NCBI GenBank assembly: GCA_036307305.1
Contig: JAXJXV010000023.1
Span: forward strand, 1 to 64,000
DNA from: SIG607 sp036307305
Lineage (GTDB): Bacteria; Bacillota; Clostridia; Oscillospirales; Acutalibacteraceae
Direction of reading: 5' to 3'
Length of the DNA: 64,000 bases
Shown here: in pieces, positions 57,661 to 64,000 of the stretch
How the letters are laid out: every line of letters starts with the position of its first letter
Position numbering within the stretch: position 1 is the stretch's first letter
The notes under the pieces: model-generated
What the model was told of the DNA's origin: nothing
The model's database searches: none
What the model saw: only the letters and a program-made list of their open reading frames with translations
Program-made: the position numbers and the translations under genes

Positions 57661-58227
57661 TTATTTTATCATCACCCCGTTTTCTTTATATAAAAGTCCT
57701 GCAAAAAGGGTGGGTGAAAATTCCTTTGGACAAATAGAGCTTAGCTCGTCGGGTAATATTGTATTAAAAAGGAGTGGCGGTTCGTTATAAAAATGGGCGT
57801 CGACTCTATTGTTACACAGCATTGGCATAACCCCTGTTCTTCTATATATATCATAGGAAAACTCAGGAAGCTTTTCGCCCACAAAATATACGGCCTTTGA
57901 TAATAGGCAAATATTATTGAGCTGTTCCTCCGTAATGTGTGGACAGCTTAAACAAACGGTTTTGTTACGGTTTTCTCTGAGTTTTTGCTCTAAAAAATAA
58001 ACAGACAGAGTTTGTATATATTCTTGCGGTATCGGTTCAGAATTCGTATAAATATTATGCGTGATTATTTGCCGTAGCTTTTTTTCGGCTGATAAGCTGC
58101 CTTTTTTGTGGGATAAACGGAATATGCAGATTTCGCCCCACTGGGTCGTGAACAGCTCGTAGTAGGCGCGGTCGGCTTTTTTTACGGCGGATTTTTTTAA
58201 GGGTGATTTTACCAGCAGACAAAGCAT
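57661..58227 (-). CDS. Hypothetical protein
   Basis: 188 residues, no signal peptide or membrane segment. Parts readable: VKKADRAYYELFTTQWGEIC near the start, CLSCPHITEEQLNNICLLSK and YRRTGVMPMLCNNRVDAHFY. Mixed alpha/beta with several cysteines but no CxxC ribbon. I do not recognise the family. It is divergent from the sugar transferase gene and lacks a strong ribosome binding site (AAAGG at distance). Confidence 0.55.
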   Translation of the reverse strand: MLCLLVKSPLKKSAVKKADRAYYELFTTQWGEICIFRLSHKKGSLSAEKKLRQIITHNIYTNSEPIPQEYIQTLSVYFLEQKLRENRNKTVCLSCPHITEEQLNNICLLSKAVYFVGEKLPEFSYDIYRRTGVMPMLCNNRVDAHFYNEPPLLFNTILPDELSSICPKEFSPTLFAGLLYKENGVMIK

Positions 58228-58322
58228 ATATCATCAACCTTTACTTGACAAAATCGGGGAATTATATATACTAATATATATAGTTGAATTTTTGCTTTTA
58301 ACTCATAATCAGAGGTAATATA

Positions 58323-59699
58323 ATGAAAATTTTAATGCAGCTGAGAAAAACCGTAATGTTTATAATCAAATTTATGATTGTAGCGTCTATGACTTTAGGT
58401 TTTATTGACGTGTGGTACAGAAATTACGGTGATTTCCTTTATTCCTGGGGAAGTAACTTCGTTGTGATGATATCGTACCTTTTGCTTCTCGTTGTTTTTG
58501 CCGAATTGTACGGCGCTTTTAAGGTTGGTGTCAACCGACTTCACGAGGTTGTCTACAGCCTTTGCCTTGCGGCAGTGTTTACGAATATTATACTTTATTT
58601 TGAACTTTGTCTTATTGCCCGTCAGTTAGTTGACCTTGCGCCGTATATCAGGGGCTTTATTTATCAGATAGTTATTGCGGTAATAGGTACGACCTGCGCC
58701 AATACGATTTATTTCAGACTTTACCCCGCAAGAAGAATGTTGGCGATTTTCGCGGACGACGAAGAGGGAACGGCAATAATCCGTAAAATGTCCAAAATTC
58801 CCGACCGTTTTAATATTGAACGCGGCGTTTCGGTGACAAGAAAAAGCGTTGATGAAATAAAGGAAATTATCGATGACTTTGAAGCGGTGCTTCTTTGCGA
58901 TATTGAAAAGGGTAAAAAGAGTGATTTGCTCAGATATTGCTATGCAAAGCAAAAGCGAACCTATGTGCTTCCCTCCAGCGCAGACGTAATTATCAGAAAC
59001 TCCGACCAGATACAGATTTTTGATACGCCTGTTATGATGTGCCGTAACAGAGGACTTCGTCTTGAGCAGGAGCTTGTTAAAAGAATAATTGATATCTTGG
59101 TGTCGGTTGTGGGTATAGCAATTACCTCGCCCATTATGCTTATAGTAGCACTTGCAATAAAGCTTTACGACAGAGGCCCCGTGTTCTTTAAACAAAACCG
59201 CGTTACAAAGGACGGAAAAATATTCAACGTGCTGAAATTCCGTTCTATGATAGTTGACGCCGATAAGGACGGCGCCAAAAAGGCTGAAAACGATGACGAC
59301 AGAATAACTCCCGTAGGTAAAATCATACGTCCTTTCAGACTTGATGAGCTTCCGCAGTTTTTCAATATACTCTTTGGTGATATGTCCCTTGTGGGTCCCC
59401 GTCCAGAGCGTGTTGAAAACGTTTACGAATATACACAGAAATACCCCGATTTCAATTTGCGCCACCGTGTAAAAGGCGGTCTTACGGGATATGCGCAGAT
59501 TTACGGAAAATACAATACCAGTCCTGAAGATAAGCTTAAAATGGACCTTATTTATATTGAACAGTATTCAATATTCCTTGATTTCAAGCTTATTCTTATG
59601 ACAATAAAAATTTTATTTATGAAAGAAAGCACAGAAGGCTTTGATGCAAAAGCAAACGCGCATATAAAGGCTCCTGACAGAAAGGAAGAAATGAAATGA
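58323..59699 (+). CDS. Polyprenyl-phosphate sugar-1-phosphate transferase
   Basis: 458 residues with five transmembrane helices (residues about 10-115 hold four) and a C-terminal bacterial sugar transferase domain: RIIDILVSVVGIAITSPIML, PVFFKQNRVTKDGKIFNVLK, FRSM, DELPQFFNILFGDMSLVGPR and KGGLTGYAQIYGKY. It starts surface polysaccharide assembly on undecaprenyl phosphate, in the WbaP/EPS family. RBS AGAGG. It overlaps the next gene by four bases. Confidence 0.93.
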   Translation: MKILMQLRKTVMFIIKFMIVASMTLGFIDVWYRNYGDFLYSWGSNFVVMISYLLLLVVFAELYGAFKVGVNRLHEVVYSLCLAAVFTNIILYFELCLIARQLVDLAPYIRGFIYQIVIAVIGTTCANTIYFRLYPARRMLAIFADDEEGTAIIRKMSKIPDRFNIERGVSVTRKSVDEIKEIIDDFEAVLLCDIEKGKKSDLLRYCYAKQKRTYVLPSSADVIIRNSDQIQIFDTPVMMCRNRGLRLEQELVKRIIDILVSVVGIAITSPIMLIVALAIKLYDRGPVFFKQNRVTKDGKIFNVLKFRSMIVDADKDGAKKAENDDDRITPVGKIIRPFRLDELPQFFNILFGDMSLVGPRPERVENVYEYTQKYPDFNLRHRVKGGLTGYAQIYGKYNTSPEDKLKMDLIYIEQYSIFLDFKLILMTIKILFMKESTEGFDAKANAHIKAPDRKEEMK

Positions 59700-60577
59700 G
59701 TTTTCATGCAGCACTTGTAGTAATGGCGGCAGGTATGGGAAGTCGCTTCGGCGGACTTAAACAGCTTGAGCCTATTGGTAAAAACGGAGAGGTTATTCTT
59801 GACTTTTCTGTATACGACGCTATTGAAGCGGGTTTCGACAAGATTGTGTTTGTAATCAAGCACGAAATAGAGGATGATTTCAAACGTCTTGTGGGTGACC
59901 GTATCGCAAAAAAGGTTGAGGTAGAGTACGTGTATCAGGAGATAGACGCGCTGCCTGAGGGCTATACTGCTCCTTTAGACAGAACGAAGCCTTGGGGTAC
60001 GGGTCATGCAATTCTTTGCTGTAAGGATGCTGTTAGCACACCCTTTGCAGTTGTTAATGCAGACGACTATTACGGTAAAACCGCATTTTCAAAAATATAT
60101 AACTACCTTAAAGAACAGACGGGCGAGTTCGGTATGGTTGGCTTCCGTCTTGTGAATACCCTTACCGAAAACGGAACGGTTTCCCGTGGTGTTTGCTCAG
60201 AGGAAAACGGTTTTCTTACTGAGGTTGAGGAAAGAACCAAAATCGACGCTGACTGCCGTTATACCCTTGACGGAGAAAGCTGGACTGAAATGTCACCCGA
60301 TACCGTAGTGTCAATGAATATGTGGGGCTTTACTCCCGATATATTCGGTTATCTCGATAAGGGATTTAAAGAGTTTTTAAACGAAAATATTGAGGTTCCC
60401 AAATCCGAATATTTCTTGCCAAGCGTTGTTGGAGAGCTTATTGAAAAGGGCGAGAAAAAGGTGCGCGTTCTTGTTGCTGAAGATAAATGGTACGGTGTAA
60501 CCTATAAAGAGGATAAGGATTCTGTTGTAAAGGCAATCACTGCTCTTATGGATGAGGGACTTTACGAAAGTATATAA
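59696..60577 (+). CDS. Nucleotidyltransferase of sugar-phosphate type
   Basis: 293 residues. GT-A fold start VVMAAGMGSRFGGLKQLEPI (the GMGSRFGGLK signature), WGTGHAILCC and VNADDYYGK with a metal-binding Asp pair. It should make an activated NDP-sugar, probably for the adjacent transferase; the exact sugar is not predictable. It overlaps the transferase gene by four bases, so a two-gene operon. Confidence 0.88.
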   Translation: MSFHAALVVMAAGMGSRFGGLKQLEPIGKNGEVILDFSVYDAIEAGFDKIVFVIKHEIEDDFKRLVGDRIAKKVEVEYVYQEIDALPEGYTAPLDRTKPWGTGHAILCCKDAVSTPFAVVNADDYYGKTAFSKIYNYLKEQTGEFGMVGFRLVNTLTENGTVSRGVCSEENGFLTEVEERTKIDADCRYTLDGESWTEMSPDTVVSMNMWGFTPDIFGYLDKGFKEFLNENIEVPKSEYFLPSVVGELIEKGEKKVRVLVAEDKWYGVTYKEDKDSVVKAITALMDEGLYESI

Positions 60578-60629
60578 ATGTTGTCGTTGCTTTATGAAAA
60601 TATGTACGTATTAATAACTTAAAATGCGA

Positions 60630-60658
60630 TTGACAAAGCAGAATATTTATGGTAGACT
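60630..60658 (+). promoter_or_regulatory. Promoter of the first small dockerin gene
   Basis: TTGACA at 60630-60635, 17-base spacer and TAGACT at 60653-60658. Confidence 0.75.
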
Positions 60659-60691
60659 TTAATAAAATTATAGTGTAGGTTGGTGTCGGCA

Positions 60692-61351
60692 ATGAAAAAA
60701 ATTCTTTGTGTTATTTTATCCTTTGCTATGCTTTTGTGCCTTTCTTTAAGTGCAAATGCATATACAATTAATAAGGATGACGCTGAAATCGGCGCAGGTG
60801 ATATTTTCGGTGACGCTGCCGTTTATTTCGATGATGCATCTGTAAAGAACGGCGAATCTGTTACGGTTGATTTGATGATAATCGATAATGTTGGCTTTAC
60901 AGAGCTTAATATTGCGTTAACTCTTGATAACGGTATAACCGTTGAAACCGTTGCCAACGGTGAGCTTGGAGAGGCTTCTCTTGTTGACGGCAAGGTTGTT
61001 GTTACAAGTGACGAAGAAATCGAGGCAGACGGCTGTATTGCAAAGATTACCTTTAAGGCAGAGGCAGAGGGTAATAAAAATATAATTATTAACGTCGTTG
61101 CTAAAAACGGAGATAAAGCTGTAAACATAAGCGGTTCCGACTGTGTTATTGTTGTTGAGGCTAAAGAGGAAGAAACGGTTCGCGGTGATATCGACGGTGA
61201 TGGAGCTCTTGGTACTACAGACCTTGCGTTACTTAAACTTGCCCTTGCTAACGGAACACAAAATGAACTTAATAATGCCGATGTTGACGGCGACGGAGTT
61301 ATAAACACTTCTGACCTTGCAAAAATGAAGCTTGTTCTTGCAGGAATATAA
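60692..61351 (+). CDS. Secreted cohesin-like + dockerin protein 1
   Basis: 219 residues from ATG 60692. Signal peptide MKKILCVILSFAMLLCLSLS with cut after ANA. A cohesin-like domain at about 35-155 (GESVTVDLMIIDNVGFTELN, KITFKAEAEGNKNIIINVV). A dockerin at the C-terminus with calcium loops DIDGDGALGTTD and DVDGDGVINTSD. No enzyme or carbohydrate-binding module. One cohesin and one dockerin in one chain is the layout of an adaptor scaffoldin. Confidence 0.82.
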   Translation: MKKILCVILSFAMLLCLSLSANAYTINKDDAEIGAGDIFGDAAVYFDDASVKNGESVTVDLMIIDNVGFTELNIALTLDNGITVETVANGELGEASLVDGKVVVTSDEEIEADGCIAKITFKAEAEGNKNIIINVVAKNGDKAVNISGSDCVIVVEAKEEETVRGDIDGDGALGTTDLALLKLALANGTQNELNNADVDGDGVINTSDLAKMKLVLAGI

Positions 61352-61368
61352 AACCTTTAGTCGAAATC

Positions 61369-61402
61369 ATACCGAACTGTGTAAGCGGTTCGGTATTTTT
61401 TT
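61369..61402 (+). terminator. Terminator after dockerin gene 1
   Basis: ATACCGAAC (61369-61377) pairs with GTTCGGTAT (61388-61396), then T run to 61402. The next promoter (TTGCGT-17-TATACT, 61404-61432) begins right after. Confidence 0.85.
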
Positions 61403-61474
61403 ATTGCGTTTTTATATACGTTATAGTATACTTACTATGTATACAGACACATTATTTAAAAGGAGAGTGACAAG

Positions 61475-62086
61475 GTGAAAAAAATAATAGTCGGTGTTAT
61501 TTGTTTTTTGATTTGCATAAATTTAACGGTACCCTTAATATATGCGCAAAGCTCTGTTACTCTCAGTACCGATAAAACGGTTGTGTCTGTAGAGGATACC
61601 ATAACCCTTACGGTGACATTTAATTCGGATGCTTATATGAATGCGCTGTTTTACCGCGTGGAATATGACAGTGCCGTGCTGAGTCTTGCTTCAACCTCTG
61701 CAGAGGTTTATAATATAACCGATTCGGGTATAGTCTATATTTTTACGGGAAACGCCTCGTCAGTTACCGAAACCTTCACCTTTAAGTGTGTAGGAGAAGG
61801 CCAGTCGTATTTTAGGGTATACGATATAGCCTGTGCAAATACTGAGGAATATTTTATTGATGAAGTGAAGACGGGATATACTGCGCTAAGCTTTCCTCTT
61901 GGGGATACAAACGGTGATAATACCGTAACGACTTCCGATATGGCACTGTTAAAGTTGTTTCTTTCGGGACAAAATATACGGATAAACGAGAACTCGTCAG
62001 ACGTCAATATGGACGGACAAATTACCACTGCCGACCTGTCTCTTATTAAGCTTTATCTTGCAGGACAAATAAAAGAATTTGAATAG
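61475..62086 (+). CDS. Secreted cohesin-like + dockerin protein 2
   Basis: 203 residues from GTG 61475 with AAAGGAG upstream. Signal peptide KKIIVGVICFLICINLTVPL ending IYAQ. Cohesin-like domain at 27-140 (VEDTITLTVTFNSDAYMNAL, VTETFTFKCVGEGQSYFRV). Dockerin with loops DTNGDNTVTTSD and DVNMDGQITTAD. Own promoter. Eleven bases separate it from the following gene, so the two are likely one transcript. Confidence 0.82.
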   Translation: MKKIIVGVICFLICINLTVPLIYAQSSVTLSTDKTVVSVEDTITLTVTFNSDAYMNALFYRVEYDSAVLSLASTSAEVYNITDSGIVYIFTGNASSVTETFTFKCVGEGQSYFRVYDIACANTEEYFIDEVKTGYTALSFPLGDTNGDNTVTTSDMALLKLFLSGQNIRINENSSDVNMDGQITTADLSLIKLYLAGQIKEFE

Positions 62087-62096
62087 GAGTAATTTT

Positions 62097-63620
62097 ATGA
62101 TAAAAAAAATAGCGGCGCTTTTTTTGACTTTGTTATTTCTTATTTCCTTTATACCTGTCGTTATTGCTCAGGAACCTGAGGTTTCGGTGAATTTCAGTTT
62201 AAAAGAGGCGACGGTAGGCGAAACCTTTACTATTACCTTAGACGTAAAGGGGAGTGGTATCACAAAGGTTACGGCTCAGCTTGATATTAATTCTTATATC
62301 AATTATAATACGGGTAACATGGGCTTTGATACCGATACTATGCGGTACACCGTTTCCTTTAACCCCTCCAAAGAGCCTCTCGTAATTGAATGTGTTGCTG
62401 TCCGCAAGGGTATGGCGCAAATGATATTTAAGGATATAAAGATTGTTTATGCAGACGGTTCTGTAAATTATGAGGACACGGGCGATGAAGTGAAAATCCG
62501 TCCACAGTATACGCCTATTTATACAAAGGAACAGCTAAGCGATATACGTAATAATCTTTCGGGCGATTTTATTCTTATGAACGATATCGTTTTTGAGGAG
62601 TCTGATTTTGAAGAGGGCGGAGCCTTTTATTTTGAGGGATTCGGTTGGCGGCCTATCGGCGCGGTGGTAAGCGACTGCTTCAGCGGAAGCTTTAACGGTA
62701 ATGGATACGCCGTACGCGGACTTAAAATGAACAAAGCCTATTATAATTTCGGCGGTCTTTTCGGTGTCAGCCGCGGTGAAATAGAGAATTTAAGGGTAAT
62801 TGACGCGGTTATAGACGGCGAATACGGTATAAACACAAAGATTACGTCTGATTCTGACGGCAGTAGCAAAGACGTGGATTATAATGATAAAGACGTGTGG
62901 ACCGACCCTGATATGTCGGAGGAAAGTCTTGATAAATATGACCGAAACGGTGTTTCGTCGGCTACTGTTGGTATAATATGCGGATATAATCTAGGTAGAG
63001 TTACCGAAAGCTTTGCTTCGGGAACGGTTAAGGGCAATACCTATGTGGGCGGTATTACAGGAAGAAACACGGGCTCTATAACGGAATGTGCCGTAGACGT
63101 CGTAGCGGAAAGTAAGCTGATGTGCGGTGGAATAAGCGCTGTTACGGGTTCAAGCTCGGTAATAGCCGACTGCGCTGTACAGGGAAGTGTCTCAGGCTCT
63201 GTTGCAGGAGGCATTGTAGGAAGCGTCAAGGGTGAGGTTTCCCGTGTATACGCTGTTAATACCGTAAACGGCGCTACGGTGGGCGGCGACTTCGGTGAAG
63301 GCAGTGCAAAAGGCAGTGAGGTTTACGCCGTTTCTCCGGAAGAAGCTTCACAGCTTCGCTTCGACTCTGATAACTGGAATTATGAAAAGGTTATTCCGTA
63401 TCCTTCGGCTCTTGCGGATTTGATAGAAGAAAAGCCTTCTTCGGTTTTCGGAGATGTTAACGGCGACTCGGTTGTAAACACAGCCGACCTTGCGCAGCTT
63501 AAGTTATACCTTGCGGGTAGTAAAATCGGTCAGCTCAGCGAGTCAGCAGACCTTAACGGCGACGGCGAGGTCACTTCCGCCGATTTAGCGGTGCTTAAAA
63601 TCAAGTTGGCAAACGGGTAA
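62097..63620 (+). CDS. Secreted cohesin-like + GLUG repeat + dockerin protein
   Basis: 507 residues from ATG 62097 (AGGAG at 62085-62089). Signal peptide (KKIAALFLTLLFLISFIPVV). A cohesin-like domain near 28-125. Then a beta-helix part with GLUG-type repeats: GWRPIGAVVSDCFSGSFNGN, NFGGLFGVSRGEIENLRV, VGIICGYNLGRVTESFASG and VGGITGRNTGSITECAVD. A dockerin ends the protein with loops DVNGDSVVNTAD and DLNGDGEVTSAD. GLUG repeats occur in adhesins and proteases; no catalytic residues stand out. Confidence 0.82.
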   Translation: MIKKIAALFLTLLFLISFIPVVIAQEPEVSVNFSLKEATVGETFTITLDVKGSGITKVTAQLDINSYINYNTGNMGFDTDTMRYTVSFNPSKEPLVIECVAVRKGMAQMIFKDIKIVYADGSVNYEDTGDEVKIRPQYTPIYTKEQLSDIRNNLSGDFILMNDIVFEESDFEEGGAFYFEGFGWRPIGAVVSDCFSGSFNGNGYAVRGLKMNKAYYNFGGLFGVSRGEIENLRVIDAVIDGEYGINTKITSDSDGSSKDVDYNDKDVWTDPDMSEESLDKYDRNGVSSATVGIICGYNLGRVTESFASGTVKGNTYVGGITGRNTGSITECAVDVVAESKLMCGGISAVTGSSSVIADCAVQGSVSGSVAGGIVGSVKGEVSRVYAVNTVNGATVGGDFGEGSAKGSEVYAVSPEEASQLRFDSDNWNYEKVIPYPSALADLIEEKPSSVFGDVNGDSVVNTADLAQLKLYLAGSKIGQLSESADLNGDGEVTSADLAVLKIKLANG

Positions 63621-63742
63621 TTGACGCTTATAATTAAAGCGGATTTTTCCCTGTTCGTATCCTTTTATATACAGCTTTTAGTTAAAAATTAATAAAAATT
63701 TCCATTTGACGTGAAAAAATGTGGTAGCTTTAAAAAAAAGTG

Positions 63743-63771
63743 TTGACAAAACTTTTTTTCGTTGCTATAAT
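63743..63771 (+). promoter_or_regulatory. Strong consensus promoter of the last gene
   Basis: TTGACA at 63743-63748, exactly 17 bases, then TATAAT at 63766-63771, both hexamers perfect. The remaining sequence between 63621 and 63836 holds no gene. Confidence 0.9.
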
Positions 63772-63835
63772 CAAATTAAGTAATTGTCCGTTGTGGATAT
63801 TATGAAATATTACTAAGGAAGAAAAGGTGAACAAA

Positions 63836-64000
63836 ATGAAGAAAAAACTATTATCCGTAGTTCTTTCAGTAGTGATGTTAGCTTCTTTGTTGGTGCCAAT
63901 GGTTGCAATCAACGCTGAAGGCGCTCCCACTGCTACAATTTCTCTTGGCACTCCCGAATTGGTGGAGGACAGAGATTTCGATGGAGACGGCACTCCTGAC
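63836..64000 (+). CDS. Secreted protein, 5' part only
   Basis: ATG at 63836 with AAAAGGTG upstream; cut by the window end after 55 codons. MKKKLLSVVLSVVMLASLLV is a signal peptide, followed by PMVAINAEG and EDRDFDGDGTPD, an acidic calcium-loop-like stretch. The strong promoter suggests an abundant exported protein. No domain can be named from this fragment. Confidence 0.6.
   Translation, partial: MKKKLLSVVLSVVMLASLLVPMVAINAEGAPTATISLGTPELVEDRDFDGDGTPD

Overview
The window looks like a chromosome segment of a low-GC, spore-forming Clostridia species, most plausibly Oscillospiraceae/Ruminococcaceae-like. The evidence is a complete spoIIIAA-AH operon, the gene order mreB-mreC-mreD-pbp2-minD-mgsA, Gram-positive ribosome binding sites, sigma-A promoters and a run of secreted proteins with dockerin modules. 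No rRNA gene or CRISPR array was seen.

Layout. 1-6160: accessory island ending beside the 3' end of a tRNA-Ala gene. It holds thiD, a frameshifted thiamine pyrophosphokinase, a Fic protein, an ATPase + DUF4435 pair resembling the PARIS anti-phage system, and two small excisionase-type genes. 6160-8400: tRNA-Ala, a GGDEF protein, a small HTH protein, a four-helix-bundle (S23-like) gene between two arrays of tiny hairpins, then tRNA-Glu and tRNA-Met. 8600-13530: a GldA/GldF/GldG-DUF4340 ABC export cluster. 13530-20260: mixed metabolic genes, a dispersed hairpin/heptamer repeat family, a tandem 79-bp terminator-like repeat, a candidate structured leader RNA and manA. 20263-29065: a compact, single-strand virion module (small and large terminase, scaffold, capsid, portal, adaptor, P22 gp10-like tail protein, glycosidase, holin) with no visible replication, integration or repressor gene, sitting between manA and aspS. 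29337-43377: housekeeping genes on the minus strand (aspS, hisS, mgsA, minD, pbp2, mreDCB, lipid kinase, tsaD, phosphatase-RimI fusion, polA). 43510-48147: dusB, yebC, then an XRE repressor + ImmA/IrrE protease pair divergent from a zinc-ribbon/sigma-like/DinB operon whose promoter spacer is exactly filled by a palindromic operator. 48328-53234: spoIIIAA-AH and an Asp23 protein. 53326-64000: S1 protein, Mrp ATPase, surface-polysaccharide genes and four small secreted proteins that pair a cohesin-like domain with a dockerin, plus the start of a fifth secreted protein.

The strongest candidates for something undescribed are: the minimal podovirus-like module, which resembles a gene-transfer-agent or domesticated-particle locus; the XRE/ImmA-controlled translesion polymerase operon, which parallels DdrO/IrrE of Deinococcus; the hairpin arrays around the four-helix-bundle gene; the cohesin-dockerin adaptor cluster; and the minus-strand structured RNA at 18904-19048. 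All functional calls come from reading the sequence and remembered family motifs; no database search was run.
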